Of a stretch of DNA of 64,000 nucleotides, positions 51,401-63,300 are shown piece after piece. Where the stretch lies: assembly GCA_963082875.1 (NCBI GenBank), contig OY720098.1, forward strand, positions 17,236,001 through 17,300,000. The letters are read 5' to 3'. The notes beneath the pieces were generated by a model. That model saw only the letters and a list, made by a program, of their open reading frames with translations. It did not search any database and was not told where the DNA came from. This stretch comes from Corella eumyota. Lineage: Eukaryota; Chordata; Ascidiacea; Phlebobranchia; Corellidae. Numbering within the stretch: the first letter of the stretch is position 1; each line of letters starts with the position of its first letter. The translations under genes and the position numbers were made by a program.

Positions 51401-52130
51401 ACTTGTAGTTGGAATCGTGGTCCTTCATTGGTGTAAACATAAGCAAATAATCGTCCATTTTCAGATAATTGTTCATCACCTTTCTTGAACAATTCCAATT
51501 GGTTTCTTAACTCCTCAATGGGTATAGCTAAAATAAAAGTCATTTTAAATAGTTTAAAACACTTTATTTATTTATTTTATTTTTAATATTAGTTGTTTTT
51601 AAGGATTGTTACTCTTTAATACGTAAACAAACAAAATTTAACTCCTATAAATTAACAAAAAAATACCTTAATTTTGTGGGGTAAGAATAACTTTTTATCA
51701 TATTCAATAAAACATTTTAGATAAATTGGTCAAACATTTTTACTGTGTGCAATTTTTATAAAACAATCAGATTATTTCGAATGACAGGTTTATATTTATA
51801 TTATATTGTTTAGAAGTTAAAATCTTAGCCTAACATTTTTTATATTAAAAAAAAAGCTTACAAATAAAAAAGTGCTATACCTTTAGGTGGAATAGGAACA
51901 ACCTTTGATTTGTCCTCATTATAATCGGCAATAGTTTGATTCAAAAATCCTTTTACTTCTTTTCTGGTGAAGATTTTAACCAAAGATTCTGAACCAGGCA
52001 GCAACAAAAAAAAGTTTGCAATTGTTTTGAGCAGTTTTCCAAACCCTCTGTTCATTCCAACATCAATTAGATGAATCAATACAAGGCTTGTAATAGTGTA
52101 TGACACCCATAATGCAATTGAACACAACAT
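39413..52130 (-). CDS. SGPL1: Sphingosine-1-phosphate lyase, hosting two nested genes in intron 9
   Basis: PLP-dependent ER enzyme that irreversibly cleaves sphingosine-1-phosphate. Eleven exons: 51881-52130, 51403-51527, 50979-51112, 50595-50760, 49923-50096, 49305-49406, 48799-49015, 48388-48509, 48070-48172, 40022-40140, 39413-39535, giving 544 residues (human 568). An N-terminal membrane anchor (residues 1-25) is followed by the [13 protein letters not shown]-phosphate loop, [10 protein letters not shown] and [10 protein letters not shown], whose Lys (about 345) should bind PLP. GSRPGG and the C-terminal ATYGM block are present. Exon 9 ends EKK-G and exon 10 continues -WKMEVQRN in matching phase, so the gene spans a 7.9 kb intron holding two receptor genes. 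The exon 7 acceptor is odd: the canonical AG (49018-49017) leaves one extra base and breaks the frame. I use 49015. A 5' UTR acceptor precedes exon start 52177. Confidence 0.88.
41005..44007 (+). CDS. Class II cytokine receptor-like protein, long cytoplasmic tail (nested in SGPL1 intron 9)
   Basis: Type I membrane receptor of the interferon/IL-10 receptor (CRF2) kind, 550 residues. Exons: 41005-41086, 41255-41375, 41719-41873, 41981-42108, 42234-42314, 42405-42671, 42792-42942, 43340-44007. Signal peptide about 1-20. The first D200 half has W(T)QVSNC...SCDVTHDL with paired cysteines, and the second has [10 protein letters not shown] and SSWSKPTC (212-219). One membrane helix lies at about 237-257. 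A box1-like PIPENLRTL follows (273 onward) for JAK binding. The tail of about 290 residues is acidic and Ser-rich, with Tyr motifs GYYSES and [13 protein letters not shown] near the end. Intron phases are 1-2-1-0-0-0-1, so there is one extra phase-0 intron compared with the sister gene. A SINE sits in intron 2. An acceptor (exon from 40979) precedes the ATG. AATAAA is at 44029-44034. Confidence 0.82.
41464..41678 (+). mobile_element. tRNA-headed SINE with internal deletion
   Basis: Plus-strand copy in intron 2 of the long-tail receptor gene. The head and distal body are kept and the middle of the body is missing. Confidence 0.85.
44483..46973 (-). CDS. Class II cytokine receptor-like protein, short cytoplasmic tail (nested in SGPL1 intron 9)
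   Basis: Type I membrane receptor, 411 residues, probably an accessory chain of a JAK-coupled complex. Exons: 46910-46973, 46659-46833, 46379-46548, 45757-45911, 45428-45599, 44992-45164, 44483-44809. A 21-residue signal peptide leads into [20 protein letters not shown], a textbook CRF2 D1 start. [12 protein letters not shown] provides the D1 cysteine pair. D2 has [16 protein letters not shown] and GWSHVVC. The membrane helix lies at about 263-281. A box1-like KVIPQSL ends exon 6. The tail is about 130 residues and contains DQYSEVE and CSDYVMS tyrosines. Intron phases are 1-2-1-0-1-0, as recalled for vertebrate CRF2 genes. It converges on the long-tail gene with 475 bases between stop codons. 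A full SINE lies in intron 3. Confidence 0.82.
44801..44848. repeat. Tandem duplication over the last acceptor of the short-tail receptor gene
   Basis: A unit of about 25 bases including ACAGTATTCTAAAAAAGGT occurs twice in a row. It carries the 3' splice acceptor of exon 7, so a second acceptor-like site lies just upstream. Reading from that copy meets an early stop, so the annotated copy is probably the one used. Confidence 0.75.
45946..46228 (-). mobile_element. tRNA-headed SINE, near full length
   Basis: Minus-strand copy in intron 3 of the short-tail receptor gene, bounded by AT dinucleotide runs. Confidence 0.92.
47838..48036 (-). mobile_element. tRNA-headed SINE with internal deletion
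   Basis: Minus-strand copy in SGPL1 intron 9 close to exon 9. The head and tail are kept and part of the body is missing. Confidence 0.82.
48660..48765 (+). mobile_element. SINE head plus detached tail fragment
   Basis: A tRNA-like head (GCAGCGTGGAGGAGTGGTCA through GGTCCTGGGTTC) stops abruptly at 48762. A tail-like AGGATAAAGATATATA lies just before it. The order is opposite to a normal element, suggesting a junction of two copies or a rearrangement. Confidence 0.6.
50125..50353 (+). mobile_element. tRNA-headed SINE, diverged
   Basis: Plus-strand copy in SGPL1 intron 4 with a degraded head and clear ACTGGGTCAGAGGAACTGATG body. Confidence 0.8.
50820..50942 (+). mobile_element. tRNA-headed SINE, distal half
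   Basis: Plus-strand fragment in SGPL1 intron 3 from CTGCCAAAGTCAACTCG to the tail. Confidence 0.8.
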
Positions 52131-54388
52131 CTTGATTAACTAACTGACAAAACTGTTAATAAGAAATGTTTATGTATCTGCAAAAAATAGAGTTCACCAT
52201 TTTAAACAGTTTTAACTTTTAATTTTGTCATCTTTAAAATTGTTTTCAAATAAATTACAAATAAATACTTTTTTAACTATCTATAAAATTTATATTTTTA
52301 AATTTTAAATTGTTTTAACTTTACTTAAAAAAATATTTTGCAAATTAAAAATTTAGTAACTGATTGTTTTACATATGCGCTTAGATTTCTGCAAAGACAA
52401 TATTTACTTTAGTTAAATAGAAGGAACCGGTACTGTTAAATATTAACTTGTTAAATATTTTAGTCTATTCGTTTTTATATATTTTGATTTATTGATGTGA
52501 AAGGATTGACATGCCTTAAAGATACTTACACTTGATATTTAGCATATATGTAAATTAAATTACAAAAATTTTTAAAAACTATTTTAAAGTCACTTTTAGA
52601 TGATATATTTATATTACAAACAACACCACATTACCACTTACAGTTAACTTGTTCAAAATAATTTTTTATCATTACACTAGATGGCTTCAAAGAGCAATGA
52701 TTATTATGATAGACTGCTGTACAACTCATATTTAAATAAGGCCTAGTAACATCATTGGGTCAGGTTGCGTTTACACCACAGTACATTAACTGAAGCTTAT
52801 AATTAGAGGCTTAAAACATTTTTTACATTTATTAACAACACTAAAAATTCAACTTTAGGACAATTTCATATTATAAAAAAAGTTTTAAAAAAACGTTAGA
52901 AACACATAGGCGTATAATGGCTTACACATGTAACAAATAGTATTAATTATACATTAATAATTCACTGAATCAAAACCCTTAAAAATCATAACACCAATAT
53001 TTTATAATCATAAGTCAATAAAATTCACACACCACTTAGCTTAAGCCAGTATATAAGTATGTTTGCGTAAATTCAGCCAATGCGCTCATATATATAACGG
53101 CTATATAAGTAAGCACTTACATATCAAGTGCACTTTAAAAGTCTATCAACGGCTAGTGCAATGACTTTTAAAAAATAAAAATAAACCACCAAATTCGCCA
53201 AGTATGTAAATACGACGGCTGTAGTAAAATTTAATTTTAAAGTTAATTGCAGTTTAGAAAAAAGTCTTTTTGTACCTAAATAATAAATAAATTCTATTCT
53301 GTTTAAATAGCGAAAAATGTGATTAAATTTATATTATAAAAAACGCTTAGAAATTACAAAGTATTTTTTCTTGACATGTTAGAAATAAATAAAGGTATTA
53401 ATAGTAACAAAAAACAATCACTTAAACAATCACAAACAGACAACAGTTACTTTTGCGCAGCTTGAAATAGCTTAGCTTAGTAACTATAGCAACAGACCAC
53501 ATGGTTAGAAACGCACAGTGTAGCGGTACGTCTAAAAAACTATTGTAGTATTCGCATTTTAAGTAACTTTACACTCAACAAAAGACCAAAGAAAAACAAT
53601 AGCTAGTTCGTACACGTACAATTTAATTTTTTTAAAACAATACCGACTAAACGCTATGTTATTTTTACAATAAAACTAGTTAAGTCAGTATTTGTCTGAC
53701 TTTTTGGCTGTATTTTACAAATTTTATAACGCTGCGGGAACTTTTACAACAAAAATGACGTTTAGAATTCAACGAAGTCCTACTGCGAATATTACTTATC
53801 TAAAAAATGTCTAAAATCAAATTTTAAAAACGCGTAAACCATGGTTTATATTTTTCAGTTAATAAATACACTTTGTAATAACAGTTGCGAAAGGTATTGA
53901 GATTTATTATAGCGATAGGCACAACTTTAATAAAGGCATACTCGTTAAAAATTGTCATTGTTATTCAATGGTATTGAATGACAAGCCAAATGAAAAAGTC
54001 TTTCAGTTGGTCTCTCTAAAATTTTAGAATACATCGAACAGTAGCGTTGCGGGGCCGGTCGTTAAAGTGAAAAGTTATTGTTAATATTGAAGTATATTGG
54101 CCAATATACAAGCGATAAAAAAGTAGTTAAATTAATATAATTTATGTAAATAAGGGAAGGGCATCTTAAAGAAAACGTCAGTCAGTTTTTCGTAATTTTT
54201 TTTAAAACTTTAAAATTGAAACTATTAATAGTTGATTAAATAAGCATGCCCTATGTAAGCATAAATTATAGGTCAAAGTATTATTTAAAATTTGCTGTTT
54301 TTTTAGTTTTATTTAGGTACAAACATATTCAATAGGATACCTTATTTAAATTTACGTGAAAATCGGTGGACTATAGAAGATAGTCAAA
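52131..54388. promoter_or_regulatory. Divergent intergenic region between SGPL1 and the dynein gene
   Basis: Both start codons face outward from this 2.26 kb AT-rich stretch, so promoters for both genes are expected here. Acceptor-like sites precede each start (exon from 52177 on the minus strand, 54317 on the plus strand). No further gene and no SINE is seen. Confidence 0.45.
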
Positions 54389-57300
54389 ATGGGCGAAACG
54401 GCGGGTGACAAACGCTACGAGTTCATCTCCGAATACGTTTCGAAAACTTTAAAACTAAAGCCAGATAAATGGCAAAAATGCGTCGGGGTGGAAGAGTACA
54501 AAGTCATGATGCAGGAGTTCTTCGACAAGGCAGACAATATCTTGCTTATCGTAGGCCTTAATCAAGCAGGGCTGCTGATACCTACCATGGACTTTCCGTT
54601 AACTGGAAAAACAAAGGCTGTGTACTTTATTAAGCGAGCGAAGGAGTCTATTATACCAGATACGATCGCGAATCAGATGTTATTTGGCGACTTATCCTAC
54701 GCGCCTCTAGACCATATGAGCTCATTGGTTGATGACGTAAGTCGTTTTGTTATGACGTAATTTACATCCTAAGAATTAGGACTTTGAATATCGTTTGCAT
54801 AGCGCTTAAGGTATTATTATATATATTACTATCAATCATACCCTATTTAAAATAACACAATACACAGTAAATATAAAAAATAAATAACTTAACAAAGGCA
54901 AGTAGTTAGAATTAATATAACAAAGCGCCTTTAAAATAAATAATCATCAAAAAACAGCATCGTGTGAGTTTTAAACCAAAATTTTTAATTGCTAAAATAT
55001 GAAAGTATTTTAAACTTTTGTTGGCTTTGATTTTTACCATTCACCACCCTCAAAGCTGTAAACATAAATTAAGTTAACCATATTATCGTGTTAACAAGGT
55101 TAAAGCATTTAAAGTGCCGATGGTACAACAATTTTCAACAAATTCAAATTAAGAGGAGCTTATATCAAAAAATAAGGCCGCGTAGACAAATTTTAAAGAA
55201 TTTAATATTATCTTTATAAGAGCGACAATAGATTTTCATTATAAACAGTATTAAAATAACAAGTTTAACAATTACAATGGTCTAGACGAATTACAAAAGC
55301 CGGCTTAGATTTTAAAACAACTTTTCAACCTTCCTTAGTATCAAAGACAAAATCTTTTTCAAAATTCAAAAAAAAATCGAAATATTAATAATTAAATGTG
55401 CTATATAATATATAGTTATAATAGCTGCGCGTTTAAGTAAGTATTGTTATATTACTTTCTATTGAAACCAGCTGGTTTTGAGTTTGTATTTGTATAAACT
55501 TCACTATTTTTCACTTACCGCAGTTTCACCAAGGCAACGCTGTTTGCTTTCAGCTTAATATTTTCTTAATTTCAACTGCTGTGTCGCAATTAATGATTAT
55601 TCAAACAACAAACTAAAAGTAAATACTTTTAATGAAGTATTCTAATCTCACAGTACACTTAATTTACACTAAGCTAAAAATACAATTACTTTAAAATAAA
55701 AAAATACAGATACTTGTGCTTAATGTAAAGGACGTAGCTGCGGCGCTTTTAAGCTGCCAAAATTTCGCGTTTTGCCTTGCGCATATTTTACCAAACAGCT
55801 GCTGTCCATTTTTTACATGACAGTCTACAAAAATACCATTTAACTTAAACTAAATACTAAGATAATCAATAGTTATAGCTTATATAATAAAGGTGAGCGT
55901 TGTTTAACATATGAAACAGTAAGTATTAAATAGTTGGCCCTAACAAAGTATTAAATAGTTGACCCTTTCAGAATATTGTAAATTTTAATATCATTTTGTT
56001 TAGGTTGTGGTACCATTACTTGCTAACGACCGCAACCATGACACATGGCCCCACGTTGTATCAGGTGACGTTTTGCGTCACGTGCACAAGCTCAAGAGCA
56101 ACGTGTTTGTGGTGTCCGGGCAGGTTTGTACAAGGCTTTTTATAACCAAATATTAATTAAATGAAACCAATAGCGAAATAGTTAAAGGAATGCGCATTTC
56201 TACATAAAGTTCAGCATTCTTACTTTGAGGATAAAAAAATATAAAACATATGGCGGGAAAATACCCTGTTTTAAAACAATGTTTTTGACGTTTTTTGCTT
56301 AGGTCAAAGGTAAAACCCTTCTTCCTCTGCCCCCAGGAACTGATAAGATCCAGGAGGAAAAGTTTCCAGCTCCTGCTGCAACAGAAGAAGCTGCAGCAGA
56401 GGCAGAACCAAAGTAAAACCCTCTTCAAAACAATAAAAAAAATGTTGGGTTTAAATGTCCAAAAAACAAAAATGTTTTGTTTAAAAAATTGATACAAAAA
56501 TTATTTTTTAGGGATGGCTTAGTAATTGACCCTCACATTTTACACACCCTTGAGTCAGTTGTAATTGAGTGGAGTCATCAAGTGAGAGATGTACTGAAGC
56601 GAGACTCATCCGAATCCCTCCTCCAGGGACTTAATCCTCTTCCCACAACAGAGTTGACTTTTTGGTCTGATAGGCACGAGAATCTTCAGTGCATTTATGA
56701 TCAGGTGAAGCTATAAATTTTTAATGTTAAATGAATGAAATAACAAAAAACTAAAAATTTGAAACTAAATTTGTAAGAGATTTAAGAAAAATTAGTTAAC
56801 CATAAAAATAACTGTTTAAAAAAAATTAAATAAAAATAAAGTAGTTTACTTTTTTTTCTGTAGCCTATATATCTTTATCCTCGATGTGGGAAAGTCGAAT
56901 GTGACTTAAACATAGAGTAACATCTGTTACTCCGACCCAGTATCGAGTTACCTGTGGTAGTTTGTGATATTATAGATTATGATTGCCCGATAATTATACT
57001 GCTGATTAAGTGCTGGCTCAGCAGAAGTTCATACCGTTTATAGCGCCTTACTCAAGGGCGCTACAGCATGAGATCAGTGGGGATTGAACACATGACTTCA
57101 TGTGTGGTGTAACAAGTGATCTTAAGACTACACCACGCTGCCAGTCTTTTTTCAATCTTGCTTTGAAAAAACATCAGTTAAATTTTACTCAATTAAACTC
57201 AAACCAATATTTAAACTTCTTTTATTTTTTTAATACAGTTAAACACACCAAAAGTGAAAGTTATGTCAGAAGTTTTGCGAAGAGTACAAAGCAGTTACTT

Positions 57301-60300
57301 TCCTGCATTCCAGCAAATGTTTAAAGATGTTGTGGCAGGTAAAACTGAAATCATAAACATCAAATCACAATTAGTTTTTTTTCTCTATTAAGTGCAAAAA
57401 AAAAATTAAAACTTATCATATGACTTGGTTTGTTTTAAATATTACCCCCTAATAATGTTGTGAAGTCACTACATGAGGTTCTGGGTTTAAACCCCACTGC
57501 TCTCATGCTGTAGTGCCCTTTAGGTAGGGTATAAACTCCTGCTGAACCAACACTTAATCTGCAACTTATTTAATTTCTTTACTTATAATTTGGGGGCAAT
57601 TATAATTCCAATCTGCCAAAGCCAACTCGAGACTGCGTAAGGGCAACAAATGTTTCTGTGTTTAGGCCATTAAGTCGATCTTACTATGTAGGGTATAAAT
57701 AATTATAAAAAAGATTAGGGATAAATAAAAGAAATACTTAAAATTTCAATTTAAATAGTGCTTTTTTTGTCAAAATAAAACAGGTTTATCTGAGGCCAAA
57801 AACATCAACTTACATCTAAAAGCAATTAAGTGGATAATTGAGGACCTTGAAGAAAAAGAGTTCAATGAATATGGAATGTATGTGAAACCTCTGTTCCAAA
57901 CTGTGTGTAAGATCTGGGCACATAGCAAGTACTACAGCACCCCCGCTAGATTAATTGTTCTTATGCAGGAAGTCTGTAACCTGTTTATCAACCAGGTAGG
58001 TTAACTGGAAGCAAAAAAATATTAAAAAAATGGATTAACATAGTTTAATTTATTTTTGTGAAAGCTGTTTATGAGTTAGATTGTTTTCGTTATGCTAAAT
58101 CTTCATGCAAAAAGTAAATAAATACATTGATGACTTTAATAATAAATAATAATACAAAAAATCAACAAATCTAAATAATTTTTTATTTTTAAATTGATAT
58201 ATTTTTAAATAAATGGATATTTAATTCTGTTAATTGATAAAAATGAAATAAATTAAATATATTTTTAGTGTCGTGCTTTTTTGAACCCTGAAGATTTGTT
58301 TAAATCTGAGGTAGATGAAGTGATCACAAAAGTGAATGAAGCAATGAAAGTTCTAAAACTTTTCAAGTAATTGACTTTTATTTTTTCAATTTTTAATTAT
58401 TATTGTTAAGGTATTTCAATACAATAATCTCCAAATGACCCTAAAAATATTCAAATAAGTCTAAGTCATTTTACTAATTAGTAATTCCACGATGCTTTAA
58501 TAAAAAAAATACCGGCAGCTTGGTGTAGTGGTAAGAACGCTTGCTACACCACCATGAGGTTGTTGGTTCAATCTCCACTGCTCTCATGCTGTAGCGCCCT
58601 TGAGTAAGACACTATAAACAGTATGAACTCCTGCTGAGCCAGCACTTAATCAGCAGCATAATTACCGGGCAATTTTGGTTCTTATAATATTCCAAACTGC
58701 CACAGGCAACTCGAGGCTGGGTCTGAGTAACTGATGTTACTCTATGTTTAGGTCGCGCATTTAACCTTTCCACATTGAGGATAAAGATATAAAAATACAA
58801 AAAAAAAATGTTTTGTTAAAATACTTAATGAGTGGTTTATAACTTGTTAATTAAATTGTTTTTGGCAACAATTTGGTAAAAATACAATGCTTTGGTAAAT
58901 GTAAACTAGACATAACATATCGTTTTTTTATAGATCTATAAAGTTTTGTTATTATATTTAGGACATCCTACCAAGACCACAAGGACAAACTGGAGACCTA
59001 CTTTGAGGGTTTAAACCGTGAAGTTATTTTGTGGGACTTCGACAACAATCTTATTTTCGCCAGGTTGGATGTTTTCATGGAGAGATTGGATGACATTATG
59101 GTAAAAATTAGTTCACAAGGTGGCTTTACCTGTTTACAAAAAAAAAAATTGTGAATTGTTTTAAATGTCATTATTTAAATAAAATGCCTGACAAAGCAAT
59201 ATAAAGTAACCAAGTCCCTGAAATTATAATGCAAATATGTTTGTTACCTTGTACGAATTGATACCATAAAAGTGAATAATTTCAATTGATTTTATTTTAT
59301 TTGTTTTATTTTAAAAAACTTGGTATTATAAACTAACCAAAGTTGATAAAATATTTTTGAAAGCCCCTTTTTGAAAAAAAATATTGTTTTTAATACTAAT
59401 TTTGTTATATGTTTTTCTTTTGAAGACTCTTTTTGTCGATGCAAGAGATATGTTAAAGCTGGAGAAAATAGAGTTTGGTGGTGTGAAAGGAACCTCATTA
59501 AGTGGCCAAGTTGAGGCCTTGTTCAACGAATTTAATTCACTTTTTAAAGTGTTTGGGGAACTTAAATATGATCCATTGGAGCCATCAAGCAAGGTATAAC
59601 CAAACCTTTTATTACATCTTGATAACAAATATCGGCAGCATGGTAAGATCACTTGCGATACCTTATGATGTTGTGGGTTCAATCCCCACTGCTCTCATGC
59701 TGAGTGCCCTTGAGTAATGCGCTATAAACGGTATGAACTTCTGCTGAGCCAGCACTTATCCCATACTGCTTAAAGGCAACTCGAAAAAAAAAGTAACTGA
59801 TGTTATTCTATGCATTCGACCTTCCCACAATAAGGATAAATATATATACAAAAATAAAATTTTAATTTTAAATCTTAAATTTTTAAAAAGTCTTTGAAAT
59901 ATATAAGTCAAAAGGAAAAATTTGATCTAACACACTTCATTATAAAATATTCTTAAAAATTTTTACTTATTTGCTTTATTTAGGAATTTATCAAAGATGT
60001 TGACTACTTTAGTAGTAGAATTATTGATATTGACAGAAGATTAGGAGCCATAGTTGCACAAGCTTTTGATGATTGTCCCTCAACTGAGTCTGCATTTAAA
60101 CTCATAGCCATATTTGGGAGTCTTTTGGAAAGGTATTTTTTTTTGTACAAATCTATTTAAAAACAAGTCTATTTCAAAACATTTAACGACCTAAACGTAA
60201 TGTAATATCTGTTACCCCAATCCAGTCTCTAGTTGCCTTTGGCAGTTTGGGATATTATAGATTATATTTGCCTGATAATTAAGTTGCTGATTAATTATTT

Positions 60301-63300
60301 GGTCTGGAAGAAGTTCATACTGTTTATAGCCCAAAACTTAAGGGCGCTACAGCATAAGAGCAGTGGGGATTGAGCCCAGTACTTTATGTTGTAAAACAAG
60401 TGTTCTCATCACTGCACCATGCTAGTGATTGTATGTATTAAAATATACTAAGGCTTAAGGTTGTGCCTGAAAATAAAGAAATTGTGTTTGTATGCATTAA
60501 ATACATGTTTTTTAGGCCACTTATTCGCCAAGATATGTGGAATAAATACACAATCCTTCTAGCCATGTTCCATAGAGATTTAGACAATGCTAAAATCATT
60601 TTCGATCACCAAATAGAAGCAGGAAAACTAAATGAAGGTCAATAATCTAATTTTAATTTCACTTAAAAAGTTTTTTCTAAATAGATTACAGCATACCAAT
60701 CCATATATCCTAATATAAAAGCTATAGTTAAATATTCCTTATAATTTAAGTCAAATATAAATGGAAATTCAATTTTGGTTAATCAATTATATAAAAATTA
60801 TTTTTTATTGTAACTTATTATATATAGGACATTTTCCTGTTAACAAGAACATGCCTATGGTTGCCGGTGCAATAAGATGGGCAAAAGAGCTTAAGGAAAG
60901 AATTGAGGGTCCTTATTCCAACTTCAGACATATTCAACATCCGTAAGTTAAAATTAGAAATTTAAATATCATTAACATACAAAGAAATTAAAAAAATTAG
61001 GCACATTTTAATGGGATAAATTTTGCATATTTATACAATTTACTCTATTTGCAAGTAACCTAGCACATCCAGCTAAGCTGACACTTAATTAGCAGCTTAA
61101 TTATTTGAAAATTATAATTTATAATATTCCAAACTTACAAAGGCAACTCGAGACCAGGTCCGGGTAACTGATGTTACTCTATGTTTAGGTTGTAAAATTG
61201 ACTTTCCTGCATTGAGGATAAAGATAGATATATATACATAAAAAATGGTGTTACTACTCATATTTATTTTACCAGTTGTATGGAATCAGAAGATGGCAAA
61301 CGAATGGAAATGAAATATGAGCAAATGATGCAACTTCTTAAAGAGTAAATATAAATCTCTAGAATTGTTAAACAACATAACAACAAATGCATAAAAATAA
61401 AATAATTTTTTTTGTTGATTTGAAATCCAATTGGCAAATTAAGAAACAAACTAATATTGTAAAGTCAAATATAAAACTAGGTTTTTAATAAAAAAATGTT
61501 TTGTATCTAGATTCGAAGCAAATGTGTATGCAAAATGGATAGAACAAGTTGATGAGAAATCAAAATATAATCTCTCTCAACCTCTTATCACACGGAATGA
61601 AGAAACTAAACTTATTACGATTAACTTTGATCCTCAGGTTTGTTTAATGTTATTGTGGTAGCCAATATTGTTGTACTATATTTACTTGCTGTCTATGATA
61701 TGTCATTATTCAATTGGATAGTAATTAGTAATTTTTTTTCGGTGATAATATTGACATGTGCAGATTTATCTTATGAAATCTCTTTTAAAATAACGCAGAA
61801 TTAAAACTTACATTTTAATAGCTGTGTATAATGGTTGCTATATTAAACTTTTTTAAAGCTTGTGTCTGTTCTGCGTGAAGTGAAGTATTTGGATGCAAAT
61901 GAAACAGAGAACATTCCAGAAGAAGCAGCACGTATATTTGCAGCAAAGGAGTCTTACAGACAATATGTTGCAAACCTTGATCTTGCACAACAATGGTACA
62001 ACAAGGTAACTATTTACAGTTGTTAATTTTTATATATATTTATTTATACTTGATGTGGAAGGGTCGACTTCTTGACCTAAACATAGAGTAACATTTGTTA
62101 CCCTTACCAAGTCTAAAATTGCCCTTGGTAGTTTGGGATATTATAAGTTATAATTGCTCAACCAAGCTGCTGATTAAGGGTTGGCTTAGCAGGAATTTAT
62201 ACCATTTATAGCGTCTTACTGAAGGGCACTACAGCATAAGAGCAGTGGGGATCGAACCCAGGACTTTATGTAGTAATGCCAAGTCTTCTGACCACTACAC
62301 CACGCTGCCGACTGCACAAGATAAAGAAAAATTACAAATTTTTAAACTGTCAAATTAACATTTTTTGAAGAAAGTAGCTAAAACAGAGAATTCTTGATTA
62401 CATTATGTTTAGGTGCGAAACACAATTTTGGATGTTGAGTACCCACTTATTGAAGGCCAATTAATGAAAATGGATGAGCAGATCATGAAGGCTGAAAAAG
62501 AACTCAGTTGGAAGAGTGATGGTAAGACAAGTGTTTTACTAGAAAATAATAGAAAAAAAACTTTAAAAAAGTTTATATTCATTCAATTTAACAATTCTGT
62601 AATCTCCCATAACTATACCAATATGCCTAATTGCAGCAACAAATTCTCTTAGTTTTTGCAAATTTGAAAACTTAAACCATCTACATAAACTACAAAACCA
62701 TAAAAGGAAATAGTGTAACGTACACCTGACTTTAAAAATACTTTTTGCTTGGTCATATCATTAAGTTGTTGTTACATCAACACTTCTTACATGAAACATG
62801 AAACCTTGTTTTTTAACATGTGGTGTTTTATATTTAGATACTTATTAAAAATATGATATCTCTCTATATATACCATGAGTTTTAAAATGTTACGCAACTT
62901 TATAATTCAAAACTTTAGCTGTGATTTATTCTTATCAGTTTTTATTGATAATTTTATTATTGTACAAAGGCAGTTTTTGTGTTGATATTATTATACTTTT
63001 TGTAATTAAATCTATGCTTTTAAAAGAATGCGAAAAAATTCACTACATCTGTAATCAAACCCCTGATCTTTTGTCCTGCATCATATATTACTATGCTTTT
63101 TATTTGTTACTACTAAATTATTGTATTAATGTCTTGTGTTTTAGGGGTATGGGAGTACATTGAAGAGACAAGAGACCAAGTTCGAGATATTGAACAAAGA
63201 GTTCAACAAGCCAAGGACAACATTGACAAAGTTAACAAGATTATGGTAGGCTGGGTTATGCCACTGTTTGAGCGCAAAGAAAACAAAAAGGTTTGTTAAA

